Origin: Sediminibacterium roseum
Lineage (GTDB): Bacteria; Bacteroidota; Bacteroidia; Chitinophagales; Chitinophagaceae
Assembly: GCF_009939005.1 (NCBI RefSeq)
Contig: NZ_JAACJS010000011.1
Coordinates: forward strand, 400,096-464,095
DNA: 64,000 nt
Reading direction: 5' to 3'
In this document: positions 8,878-16,935 of the stretch, in pieces
Numbering within the stretch: position 1 is the first letter of the stretch
Layout of the letters: each line of letters begins with the position of its first letter
Program-made: the position numbers and the translations under genes
Notes under the pieces: generated by a model
What the model was told of the DNA's origin: nothing
The model's input: only the letters and a program-made list of their open reading frames with translations
Databases searched by the model: none

Positions 8878-10098
8878 CTAGTTGCCGATAGCATGATCGG
8901 CATGAACAGGCAATCCCTTCCAAACCTTTTTTGTTGTCCAGTCTTCATCTTTGCCGTTCCACAATGCATCCGACGCGGGCAGTCCTAAAATAAGGAACGC
9001 TTCGGAACACAAATACAAACTCCCAGTTGAAATATAATTTTCGCCGATGTCTTTCTGGTGCCCGGATACACCGATCTGCAGCCATCCGTCCGCATCAAAT
9101 GTGCCGGGCGCTTCGAGCTGTTTTTTGATCATTGTGTATAAAGCCGCGCGTACCTGTTGCGGCGCAATGCCTTCCGGCAACTGTTTCATCAATGCAACCT
9201 GCGATAGCGATTGAAAGGCACCGAAACGGTAGGCAAGCGATCTGCCGATAACAGGGTAAGTGCCTTCGGGTGAGATCAGCCGCTCCAATACTGCGGCGTA
9301 GCGCCTGCTTCTGCGCAGCTCCGTGTTGTAATCGATAGCGGTTGCTATTCCTTTTTGTTTCATTACACCAAGGATATCGAGCAGCATCGGGTGGATCACA
9401 AAACTGTTGTAATAATCCCAATGAAATTCGGGCCCGTCGCCATAAGCGCCATCCCCTTTGTACCATTCCTTGTGTTTCTGTATGGAATAATCGATCGCTG
9501 CCTGGTTGCACTCGCCGGTAAGCAGCAGCAATCCGGTTTCTACCATTCCTGTAAACAGCAGCCAGTTGCTTTCGTAAGGTTTTGTTTTGCGTGTGAGCTT
9601 CAATGCTGCTACAAGTTCCTGTTTTGTTTTTTCATCCAGCTTCGCGAGCAGTTGTGTTGGTGCGCGCAGCAGGGCATGTGTTAAAAAAGCGGCATCTACA
9701 AGCGACTGCCCGGGAATATTGAAACCGAGATAGTCGGGAGATGTTGAATCAACACCATTCTTTATACAAAGCAAGGCAAGGTCGATGTATTTTTTCCTGA
9801 GCTTCCCTTCCTCTGTATCATCGGCGCCAAGCTCGAGCCAGGGCGCCATGCCGGCCATCATTCTTCCAAAGCCCTCAAGATAGGTGGTGGACGGGATCCG
9901 CTTTACACGTATCATCTCCGGCGATTTCTCCACAGGCATTTTTTCTTTCAGCGTTTTCTCACTGAGCGCTTTGAACATCGGATCGGCAAGCTTCGTCATG
10001 GCTTGCACCAGATAGGCCCTTTCCTTTTGCCCCTCATCGTTCTGCGCAACGGCAGCAAAAGAAATGACCAACGCGAGTAGAAAAAACTTTGAACGCAT
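8878..10098 (-). CDS. DUF2264 domain protein, probable carbohydrate-active
   Basis: A secreted 406-residue protein with signal peptide MRSKFFLLALVISFAAVAQN. The body shows DUF2264 features: YLEGFGRMMAGMAPWLEL, ESNWLLFTGMVETGLLL, GDGAYGDGPEFHWDYYNSFVIHPML and RRYAAVLERLISPEGTYPVIGRS. This is an all-helical, (alpha/alpha)-toroid-like family that recurs in pectin and arabinogalactan utilisation loci. I recall that some relatives are beta-glucuronidases of a recent GH family, but I could not check that here. Last gene of the uronate operon read from 19573 downward. A role in releasing uronic acid from short glycans would fit that position, but this is inference. Confidence 0.82.
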   Translation of the reverse strand: MRSKFFLLALVISFAAVAQNDEGQKERAYLVQAMTKLADPMFKALSEKTLKEKMPVEKSPEMIRVKRIPSTTYLEGFGRMMAGMAPWLELGADDTEEGKLRKKYIDLALLCIKNGVDSTSPDYLGFNIPGQSLVDAAFLTHALLRAPTQLLAKLDEKTKQELVAALKLTRKTKPYESNWLLFTGMVETGLLLLTGECNQAAIDYSIQKHKEWYKGDGAYGDGPEFHWDYYNSFVIHPMLLDILGVMKQKGIATAIDYNTELRRSRRYAAVLERLISPEGTYPVIGRSLAYRFGAFQSLSQVALMKQLPEGIAPQQVRAALYTMIKKQLEAPGTFDADGWLQIGVSGHQKDIGENYISTGSLYLCSEAFLILGLPASDALWNGKDEDWTTKKVWKGLPVHADHAIGN

Positions 10099-10150
10099 AA
10101 CCGGTGGTTTAAGCTACGAAGCTAAAGATATTCAGGAAGTACAACCATCC

Positions 10151-11038
10151 TTATTTCTTCCTGTAATTGGTAAGGAATACGCCTGTCATGATCAACGCCG
10201 CTGCCAGCACTTTCGGCATACTCAACGATTCATTGAGAATGATCATCGATGCGATCGTAGCAAAAAAGGGTTGCGTATAGATAAACGAACCCGTAACACT
10301 GGCGCCCAGTTTATTGATCCCGTAATTCATCAACATATAGGCGATGAATGTGCCGCCCACAACAACATAGGCCAATGCGAACCAGCTTAACGCATCGAAC
10401 GATTGCCAATGCGCCTGCTGCAGGGCGTTCCATCCCAAGGGAAGACTGAAGAAGATACCGAAAAGAAATACCCATTGCAGCACATGTGTGGCTTTGTGTT
10501 GTTCGGTAAGCGGTTTAACGGCGATCACATAAGAGGAATAACCCAGCGCGCCTAAGATCACAAAAAGATCTCCAAGCGATTGCTGTGCGCCTGCGGCGGA
10601 AGAAACATCACGCGCAAACACAAGCAGTGCGCCGCCCGATATGCCAAGCAGCAACCCTACGATCTTGAAAAAGTTCAACGATTCTTTCAGGTAAAACGCG
10701 GCAAGCAGGGTAATGGTGATCGGCGTGGTGAGTACAAGCAACGATGCGTGGATGGGGCTTGTAAGCGAAATTCCCAGGATAGAAAAGGTCTGGTTGAGTG
10801 TAATGCCCGTGAGCGCGCAAAAACACAAACGCAGGTAATCCTTTTTTGTAAAAGACATCTTAACAGGCCGCGCCGCATACATCAACCAGAAAAGGAGCGC
10901 CGTTATGGTAATGCGGATGGCTGTGAGTCCCAGTGGCTGTATCAACGAAGGACTGATGTGCTTAACGGCTACAATGATCGTTCCGAAGAAAAAGTTTCCC
11001 GTAAGTACGGCCAGTCGTGCCTTTGTTTTTACGTTCAT
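10151..11038 (-). CDS. EamA/DMT-family transporter
   Basis: An inner-membrane carrier of 295 residues with about ten hydrophobic helices in two EamA halves. The N-terminal half begins KARLAVLTGNFFFGTIIVAV. The second half begins near LGDLFVILGALGYSSYVIAV and ends in NYRKK. Proline/glycine breaks and the TPITITLLAAFYLKE motif, which recurs in each half as (I/L)xLxE, match the family. The gene lies between DUF2264 and Gfo/Idh in the uronate operon and could move a sugar, a uronate or a degradation product, but EamA substrate cannot be told from sequence. Confidence 0.9.
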   Translation of the reverse strand: MNVKTKARLAVLTGNFFFGTIIVAVKHISPSLIQPLGLTAIRITITALLFWLMYAARPVKMSFTKKDYLRLCFCALTGITLNQTFSILGISLTSPIHASLLVLTTPITITLLAAFYLKESLNFFKIVGLLLGISGGALLVFARDVSSAAGAQQSLGDLFVILGALGYSSYVIAVKPLTEQHKATHVLQWVFLFGIFFSLPLGWNALQQAHWQSFDALSWFALAYVVVGGTFIAYMLMNYGINKLGASVTGSFIYTQPFFATIASMIILNESLSMPKVLAAALIMTGVFLTNYRKK

Positions 11039-11054
11039 CGCGCAGCAAATAAAA

Positions 11055-11101
11055 GGGTTAAAACAGCAAAGCGTTTTTCAGGCCCAAAGCTGTTTTAACC
11101 C
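11055..11101. terminator. 13-bp perfect inverted repeat between Gfo/Idh and EamA genes
   Basis: Arms GGGTTAAAACAGC (11055-11067) and its exact complement (11089-11101) are separated by 21 bp. On the minus strand it lies after the Gfo/Idh stop and upstream of the EamA start. It lacks a strong T run, so it may be a partial terminator, an mRNA stabiliser or a regulator site inside the operon. Confidence 0.5.
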
Positions 11102-11148
11102 AGTGTAACCAAGGTATTGGTCATTAAACTTATTATCTAAAACTTCCT

Positions 11149-12510
11149 TTAATATTTGAAAGGTTTTCCACCTGCCATCACTTCCTGTGTTTTTGGATCG
11201 AACGTTACTTTTTCACCGGTGCGAGCCGCGGCGTTCGACATGATGGTTGCGATGGAATGGTTGTATCCCGCTTCCACCGGTGCATTTGGTGTTTTGCGGC
11301 TTCGGATACACTCCATCCAGTTGCGTACGTGGGCGGTTGTCAATTCATCGCCACCGGTGTTGGCGCCGGCTTCTACTTTGATCATTTCAGACAAACTCAA
11401 TTCAGGCAACAGGTTGGCCTGCATTTTCATCTGGTTGGCAAAGCGCTGCGTCAACCCGCCTTTCGGAGAAACCTTGTTGGTGATAAGGTTCAGCTCTCCG
11501 CCATTGCTGTAATAGATCTCACTCGGGTTCTCGTCGCCGTTGTGCATGCGCGACATAAATACCACCTGGAACCCGGTTGAAGGATCGTTCTCCGGACCGT
11601 ATTCAAACACGGCCGTGATCGTATCCCAGTTCCTTCGGCCGTCTTTCCACTGGTAAATACCGCCGTTGGCCGTTACGCTGCGTGGATGGCCAAGGCCGCT
11701 GAACCAGTTAACGGTATCGATCTGGTGGCTCATCCATTGGCCGGGCAAGCCTGATGAATAAGGCCAGAACAAACGGTACTCCAGGTATTTTCTTGGGTCA
11801 AATTTTTCTTTCGGGCGATTCATGAGGAACCGGTTCCAGTCGAGGTCCTCTTCTTTACATTGTGCAACAAGATCGGGCCTTCTCCAGCGGCCGGGCTGGT
11901 TTACGTTCCATGTCAATTCAACCATCGTGATCGGACCGAATTTTCCGCTCTGGATATAATCTGCTGCGGCCGTATAATTTTTCCCGCTCCTTCTCTGCGA
12001 CCCTATCTGCACGATGCTTTTGGAAGCTTTCACGGCTTTCAACGCAGCGCGGTTGTCTTCCATTGTTTCTGCAAACGGTTTTTCGCAATACACGTCAAGA
12101 CCCGCTTCTACAGCAGCTTTGCAATGAAGCGCGTGTTGAAAATCAGGTGTGCTGATGAATACCGCATCGCAGGTTTTGGAAGCAAACAGTTCGTCGTTGT
12201 TCCGGTAAGCATTGATGTCGTGGCCCATTTTATCTTTGAGAAAAGCCTGCCCTTCGTCCCTTCTTTTTTTCCACAGGTCAGATACGGACACGATATCAAA
12301 ATTCATATCCTTGTAAAACTTCATGAACGGTGGAATGTGTGATGCCCTGTGGCGATCGGAAAAACCGATCACCCCTACCCTTACGCGATCGTTGGCCCCA
12401 ATGATGCGGCCGTAACTTTTTGCACTGAATCCAAGCGTGGCCAGGTACGTTCCCGCAGCCGCCTGCGCGGATTGTTTGATGAATTTGCGACGTGAGTTTG
12501 ACATGTTCAA
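11149..12510 (-). CDS. Gfo/Idh/MocA-family oxidoreductase with Tat signal (copy 2)
   Basis: An exported 453-residue sugar oxidoreductase. The leader is SNSRRKFIKQSAQAAAGTYL (twin arginine). Two ATGs, two codons apart, are possible starts. The nucleotide-binding region is RVRVGVIGFSDRHRAS, somewhat unlike the usual GxGxxG. The catalytic-region Lys is in VYCEKPFAETMEDN. The later blocks RRSGKNYTAAADYI, GLPGQWMSHQIDTVNWFSG and NGGELNLITNKVSPKGG match the group of Planctomycete and Bacteroidota Tat oxidoreductases. It directly follows the DUF1080 gene in transcription (68 bp gap). Oxidation of the C3 hydroxyl of a glycoside, feeding DUF1080, is the likely shared task, though this is inference. 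Confidence 0.9.
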   Translation of the reverse strand: MNMSNSRRKFIKQSAQAAAGTYLATLGFSAKSYGRIIGANDRVRVGVIGFSDRHRASHIPPFMKFYKDMNFDIVSVSDLWKKRRDEGQAFLKDKMGHDINAYRNNDELFASKTCDAVFISTPDFQHALHCKAAVEAGLDVYCEKPFAETMEDNRAALKAVKASKSIVQIGSQRRSGKNYTAAADYIQSGKFGPITMVELTWNVNQPGRWRRPDLVAQCKEEDLDWNRFLMNRPKEKFDPRKYLEYRLFWPYSSGLPGQWMSHQIDTVNWFSGLGHPRSVTANGGIYQWKDGRRNWDTITAVFEYGPENDPSTGFQVVFMSRMHNGDENPSEIYYSNGGELNLITNKVSPKGGLTQRFANQMKMQANLLPELSLSEMIKVEAGANTGGDELTTAHVRNWMECIRSRKTPNAPVEAGYNHSIATIMSNAAARTGEKVTFDPKTQEVMAGGKPFKY

Positions 12511-12578
12511 TCGTTATGTTGTGATTAATAGTTAGCTGTAAGTGTAAGTTGTCGTTACATACATTGAAATTCTCCCGG

Positions 12579-13949
12579 CTAAAGTTCCCTTATCTTGATG
12601 CTCCTGAAGGCTACATGCGTTCCATGTTCCTGCAGTAAGATATGCCCTTTTGCCCCCATTCCAAAATCCGGGATCTTTGCGTATTTGCTTTTGGCCACAA
12701 GCGCAAGAAACTCCGGTGAACCGCGTTTGTATTCCACTACTTTCCATCCATTGATCCAGTGCTCCACGCGGTTGTCTGGATACACTACGATCCTTCCCCT
12801 GTTCCATTCGCCGATCGCAATTTTCTCGCGGCCGTTTTTGTTGGATGGAATGAGGTCGTACAAAGATGCAAGTTTCCGGTTACCATCCCGTCCTGCCCGC
12901 GCATCAGGATGCCTGTCGTCGTCGAGCACCTGGTATTCCAATCCTATCGGTCCATTGGTCGTTTTTTCTTTTTCTACCACGAAATATTTTACGCCGGAGT
13001 TGGCCGTGTCTGTCATCCGGAACTCAAACTGCAGATCGAAAGCGCCAAATTGTTCACTGGTAATGATATCCCCGCCCGAAGAAACGGATGCGCTTCTTCC
13101 CTTGCTCACATTCAGTGTTCCGTTCTCTACGTACCATACCGGTGGAATGTTCTCTTTGTTCGCACCTTTCCATCCATCCATTGTTTTCCCATCGAACAGC
13201 AACCGGTAGCCCAATCTTTTTTCATCGGGAGAAATGGTATTGACGAGTGTATTCACTACAAAAACATTGTCGTCGGGTGCTTTTTTAAGACGCGTGGTCT
13301 GGATGCGGATGTTTTTCCAGCGGATCTCCTCTCCCACATTTTTTGCATCCCTGATCGCGTGCACCTGCAATGCGATAAAACCTTTCGGTGTCATGTCATC
13401 GATCAAGTGCGAGCACGCAACGCCATTGAGCCAGATGCGGATGCTGTTGCCGATGCATTCAATTTTATAATGGTTCCATTGCCCGGGCCTGAATGCTTTT
13501 TTTGCCGCGGGGTTGTTCTCCATCGAATACAACCAGCCACGCCGCGCTTCGTCGTAAATGCCGCCGCTCCATCCACGATCAGAGGGGTCCACTTCCGCCT
13601 GGTAGCCATGTACACGCTCCGGCGTTCGTTTGTCGGTTACATTGCATTTATCGTCCGCATCTTTTATCTCGCTCCTGAACTGGATACCGGAATTCATGCT
13701 GTCGGCAACTTTCAGATCGAGTTCGAGTATAAAATCGCCGTATTCTTTTTCGGTTGCCAGGAAACTATTGGGTTCATTCAACACCGTCCGGCCAACGATC
13801 TCGCCATTTTCCACGGTGTATGGCGCCTTGCCATTGAGCTGTCTGAAACCTTTCAGGTCCTTGCCGTTGAAAAGTTTTTCCCATTTCTGGGCAGCAGAAA
13901 ACTGTGAAATAAAACACGCGGTGATCAGCAGAAAAATTATTTTCCTCAT
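12579..13949 (-). CDS. Tandem DUF1080 (3-keto-disaccharide hydrolase family) protein
   Basis: A secreted 456-residue protein made of two DUF1080 jelly-roll domains. The signal peptide is MRKIIFLLITACFISQFSAA. Domain 1 starts WEKLFNGKDLKGFRQL (about 22-230) and domain 2 starts YRLLFDGKTMDGWKG (about 245-455). Both keep the concanavalin-like pattern, with FGDFILELDLKV / FGAFDLQFEFRM, SGIQFRSEI / SGVKYFVVE and a late WNHYKIECIGN / WNRGRIVVYPD strand. Family members act on 3-keto-glycosides formed by Gfo/Idh enzymes, by hydrolysis or lyase/hydratase chemistry. Single-domain forms are commoner, so the duplication is notable. It lies between uxaC and Gfo/Idh copy 2. Confidence 0.9.
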   Translation of the reverse strand: MRKIIFLLITACFISQFSAAQKWEKLFNGKDLKGFRQLNGKAPYTVENGEIVGRTVLNEPNSFLATEKEYGDFILELDLKVADSMNSGIQFRSEIKDADDKCNVTDKRTPERVHGYQAEVDPSDRGWSGGIYDEARRGWLYSMENNPAAKKAFRPGQWNHYKIECIGNSIRIWLNGVACSHLIDDMTPKGFIALQVHAIRDAKNVGEEIRWKNIRIQTTRLKKAPDDNVFVVNTLVNTISPDEKRLGYRLLFDGKTMDGWKGANKENIPPVWYVENGTLNVSKGRSASVSSGGDIITSEQFGAFDLQFEFRMTDTANSGVKYFVVEKEKTTNGPIGLEYQVLDDDRHPDARAGRDGNRKLASLYDLIPSNKNGREKIAIGEWNRGRIVVYPDNRVEHWINGWKVVEYKRGSPEFLALVAKSKYAKIPDFGMGAKGHILLQEHGTHVAFRSIKIREL

Positions 13950-13976
13950 GGCATTGTTATTTTTTTGTACGAAACC

Positions 13977-15380
13977 CTAAAGCCCGAAATACTCCTTCGC
14001 ATTGTGATAAGATATATCTGCGAGGATGCCTCCCATCCATTTTTCATCGTTCGGCAGCAATCCTTTTTCCATTTCATCGCCGATGAGGTTGCAAAGAATC
14101 CTCCTGAAGTATTCGTGTCGCGGAAACGATAAAAAACTCCTGCTGTCTGTTATCATCCCGATGAATGTGCTGATCAGACCCATATTGGACAGGGCATTCA
14201 ACTGCCGCTCCATTCCATCTTTCTGATCCAAAAACCACCAGCCCGAACCGAACTGCATTTTTCCTTTTACGCTCCCATCGTTGAAATTGCCAAGCATGGT
14301 TGCAAACACTTCGTTGTCGGATGGATTGATGTTGTAGATAACCGTTTTCGCAAGCTGGTCATGCTGATCGAGCTGATCGAAGAACAACGACATCTGCAAT
14401 GCCTGCGGAAAATCGCCGATCGAATCAAAACCGCTGTCGGCGCCTAATTTTTTATTGAGACGTGTATTGTTGTTACGGATCGGCCCGAGATGAAACTGCT
14501 GCACCCAACCTTTTGCCTGGTACATCCTGCACAACTGCAGCAATACATGGCCCATGAAAGCATCCGGGTCGGAAAAGCTTCCTTTGCGGTGGGTAACAAA
14601 CGATGCGAACTCGGCTTCGAGTGCAGATGAGAATTCAAGTTTCGCCGGCATCTGTATCAACCCGTGATCCGAAACACGGCAACCATTGCCGTGAAAAAAA
14701 TCAACACGTTCCTGCAATGCGCCCAGGAACGAAGAAAGATCCTTGATGGAGCTGCCCACGCTGTTTTCGAGCAGGCCCAGGTTGTGGAAGAATGCGGCTG
14801 TGTTTCCGATCATCAAGACTTTATCGGGACGAAAAGACGGCGATACCCTGATCTTGTAATTTTCATTGGCCAGTTGCTGGTGATGCTCCAGCGAATCCCA
14901 CGGCTCATCTGTTGTACCAACGTATTCAACCCGGAACGATTCAAGAATAGAGCGGGTTGTATGCGATGGTTGTTTAAGCAGTTCGTTGCACGATGCATAC
15001 ACCGAAGCCGCGTTTTTTTCGTCCAGGTATTCCGCAATGCCGAAAACGTTTTTCAGTTCCATGTGTGTCCAGTGAAAAAGCGGGTTGCGCACGGTTTGCG
15101 GAACCACTTTTGCCCAGGCGTTGAATTTTTCTTCATCGCCGGCATCGCCTGTGATCAGGTGTTCCGGAACACCGAGCGAACGCTGCGCGCGCCATTTGTA
15201 ATGGTCGCCGCGAAGCCAGATATCTGTAAGGTTGTTGAACTGTTTATTGGAAGCGATCTCGTTTGGTGCGAGGTGGCAATGGTAATCGATGATCGGGAGA
15301 TGTTTAACATGATCGTGGTATAAGCGCCGCGCAACTTTTCCCTGTAACAAAAAATCGTCTGTTAAAAAATATTCACTCAT
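13977..15380 (-). CDS. uxaC: Uronate (glucuronate/galacturonate) isomerase
   Basis: Cytoplasmic conversion of D-glucuronate to D-fructuronate and D-galacturonate to D-tagaturonate. The protein has 467 residues, the usual length, and no signal peptide. It belongs to the amidohydrolase-superfamily uronate isomerases: the metal site HCH lies at residues 34-36 (IIDYHCHLAPNE), with RGDHYKWRAQRSLGV, FHWTHMELKNVFGI, GCRVSDHGL, RNNNTRLNKKLGADSGFDSI, and GSGWWFLD near the end followed by MITDSRSFLSFPRHEYFRR. The next step enzyme is the SDR gene 20 bp upstream in the operon. Mannonate dehydratase, KDG kinase and aldolase are not in the window. Confidence 0.97.
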   Translation of the reverse strand: MSEYFLTDDFLLQGKVARRLYHDHVKHLPIIDYHCHLAPNEIASNKQFNNLTDIWLRGDHYKWRAQRSLGVPEHLITGDAGDEEKFNAWAKVVPQTVRNPLFHWTHMELKNVFGIAEYLDEKNAASVYASCNELLKQPSHTTRSILESFRVEYVGTTDEPWDSLEHHQQLANENYKIRVSPSFRPDKVLMIGNTAAFFHNLGLLENSVGSSIKDLSSFLGALQERVDFFHGNGCRVSDHGLIQMPAKLEFSSALEAEFASFVTHRKGSFSDPDAFMGHVLLQLCRMYQAKGWVQQFHLGPIRNNNTRLNKKLGADSGFDSIGDFPQALQMSLFFDQLDQHDQLAKTVIYNINPSDNEVFATMLGNFNDGSVKGKMQFGSGWWFLDQKDGMERQLNALSNMGLISTFIGMITDSRSFLSFPRHEYFRRILCNLIGDEMEKGLLPNDEKWMGGILADISYHNAKEYFGL

Positions 15381-15400
15381 GGTGCAATGGTTAGTGCGGT

Positions 15401-16222
15401 TTATACACCGCTGAAAATGGTAAAGCCGCCGTCTACGCCCAATGTCGTACCGGTTACAAAACGGGATGCATCGCTCAACAGGTAGATCAATGCGCCCACC
15501 AGTTCTTCCGGCTTGCCAAATCTTTTATACGGTGTATTTTTTACAACCAGGTTGCCGCGGTCTGTATAACTGCCATCCGGTTGCGTTAACAATGTCCGGT
15601 TCTGTTCGGTAAGGAAAAAGCCGGGCATGATGGAGTTCATGCGGATCTTGTCGCCATAACGGTTGGCCAGCTCTACTGCGTACCATTTTGTGTAGCAGTC
15701 AACAGCTGCCTTGCCCATGCTGTACCCCAGCACTTTTGTTACGGCCTGCTGTGAGCTTACCGAAGAAATATTTACGATGCTCCCGCCGTTCTTTTTTGCC
15801 ATCACTGCGCCAAACACATGTGTTGGAACAACTGTTCCCCAGGTATTCAATGCTAGTGCTTTTTTCATCCCTTCGATATTCATTGAAAAAATATCCGCCT
15901 CGGGTGCAAGCACTGCTTCGGGCATATTGCCACCCGCGCCATTCACGAGGCCATCGATGGTTCCGTATTTTTCGAGGATGATGTCGCGGGCATTGATGAG
16001 TTCGCTTTCTTCCATCACATCTGCCGTAACAGAAAACGCCTGCCCGCCGTTTGCGTTGATCTCGTCTGCGCGTTGTTTGCCAACTTCAGCATTGCGTCCC
16101 AGTATCACAGCGATACCGCCCGCATCGGCAATCGCTTTTACAAAAGATCCACCTAATATCCCGGTGCCGCCGGTAACTACGATAACTTTGTTCTTAAGCG
16201 AGAAAAGATCATTGGATCCCAT
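15401..16222 (-). CDS. uxuB: SDR-family D-mannonate oxidoreductase (fructuronate reductase)
   Basis: NAD(P)H-linked reduction of D-fructuronate to D-mannonate, the step after UxaC. I chose the ATG at 16222, which gives 273 residues. An upstream ATG adds 17 residues of no SDR character. The Rossmann motif TGGTGILGG, NGAGGN, the catalytic Ser in NISSVSS and the YSMGK pair are present. The MRMNSIMPGFFLTEQNR and TGTTLGVDGGF blocks are typical of the Bacillus YjmF/UxuB-type SDR and its Bacteroidota relatives, which are unrelated to the E. coli UxuB fold. Co-transcription with uxaC (20 bp gap) supports the call. A TACGAAAA operator-like sequence lies about 60 bp upstream. Confidence 0.9.
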   Translation of the reverse strand: MGSNDLFSLKNKVIVVTGGTGILGGSFVKAIADAGGIAVILGRNAEVGKQRADEINANGGQAFSVTADVMEESELINARDIILEKYGTIDGLVNGAGGNMPEAVLAPEADIFSMNIEGMKKALALNTWGTVVPTHVFGAVMAKKNGGSIVNISSVSSQQAVTKVLGYSMGKAAVDCYTKWYAVELANRYGDKIRMNSIMPGFFLTEQNRTLLTQPDGSYTDRGNLVVKNTPYKRFGKPEELVGALIYLLSDASRFVTGTTLGVDGGFTIFSGV

Positions 16223-16277
16223 GGTAAGCAATTGATTTTGGTATGTGAATGTGAAGATTTTTTTTAAGCGCAATGAA

Positions 16278-16312
16278 GTAATTTACGAAAACGATGTAGG
16301 CGCACGTGCGCC
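16278..16312 (-). promoter_or_regulatory. Putative LacI-type half operator plus perfect palindrome upstream of uxuB-uxaC
   Basis: On the minus strand TTTTCGTAAATTAC (16278-16291) matches 13 of 14 bases of TTTTCGTAAACTAC in front of lacI. Next to it is a perfect 14-bp palindrome GGCGCACGTGCGCC (16299-16312). Both lie in the 96 bp gap between the plug protein gene and uxuB, so uxuB-uxaC may have its own regulated promoter. The matches are read directly; regulator identity is inference. Confidence 0.5.
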
Positions 16313-16318
16313 CAAAGG

Positions 16319-16930
16319 TTAATTCTGCGGGATCATCTCCACCCGCTTCACACTCGATATTGCCACGGGAAAATCTTTTCTTCTTTTGATGAAGATCAGT
16401 GAATCCCCTCTTTGTTTTTCAATTACGCCTTCGATGATCACTTTGTCGTCGTGACCGTACACCCTAAGTGGTGTTTTTTTATCGATGAAATAGGTGTATG
16501 CCGATTCCGTGTGGCTCGACACCGATGCGGCCGATGAAGCGTTGCTTCCTTTTTTGGTGGTGATCTGGATCACACCATTTGCGCCCTGCGTTCCATACGC
16601 CGTAAGGGATGCCGCGTCTTTTAATACGTTTACGGATTCGATATCCTGTACGTTGAGATTGCTGATGTCGCCGCTGTAGATCGTTCCGTCTACCACGAAT
16701 AAGGGTACCGACGATCCTGTAAGCGTCGAGATCCCGCGAACGATCACAGAGTTACCTCTACCGTTGCTTGTTTTTACTTCAAGACCCGGCACATCACGCA
16801 GCATATCGTAAATGGTTTTGTAGGTGCCCTGGATGGCCGTGGTGGCTTTTGCCTGTGCGGACGATTTCCCCGCAACCAGCACCAACGCAATGCAGAGAAA
16901 ACCCGCGGCGATGGAACGAAATGTTTTCAT
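16319..16930 (-). CDS. Stand-alone TonB-receptor plug-domain protein
   Basis: A secreted protein of 203 residues that consists of a plug domain without beta barrel. It has a signal peptide (MKTFRSIAAGFLCIALVLVA...SSAQA). The plug hallmarks follow: MLRDVPGLEVKTSNGRGNSVIVRG, PLFVVDGTIY, LNVQDIESVNVLKDAASLTAYG and GANGVIQITTKKG. These are the same blocks as in the SusC proteins of this window. After a serine-rich linker comes a short domain (VYGHDDKVIIEGVIEKQRGDSLIFIKRR). There is no room for a barrel, and the gene ends cleanly 5 bp from the Gfo/Idh gene, so it is not a recent frameshift remnant. Function is unknown. It may bind the same ligand as SusC, or act as a periplasmic adaptor. Confidence 0.85.
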   Translation of the reverse strand: MKTFRSIAAGFLCIALVLVAGKSSAQAKATTAIQGTYKTIYDMLRDVPGLEVKTSNGRGNSVIVRGISTLTGSSVPLFVVDGTIYSGDISNLNVQDIESVNVLKDAASLTAYGTQGANGVIQITTKKGSNASSAASVSSHTESAYTYFIDKKTPLRVYGHDDKVIIEGVIEKQRGDSLIFIKRRKDFPVAISSVKRVEMIPQN

Positions 16931-16935
16931 ATGGC

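Noticed and set aside
12759..13907. 382-codon plus-strand frame
   Set aside because: Long because of codon bias on the opposite strand. It lies fully within the tandem DUF1080 gene, which has clear domains and a signal peptide.
14664..15323. 219-codon plus-strand frame
   Set aside because: Antisense to uxaC. Histidine- and cysteine-rich random-looking composition and no recognised motif.
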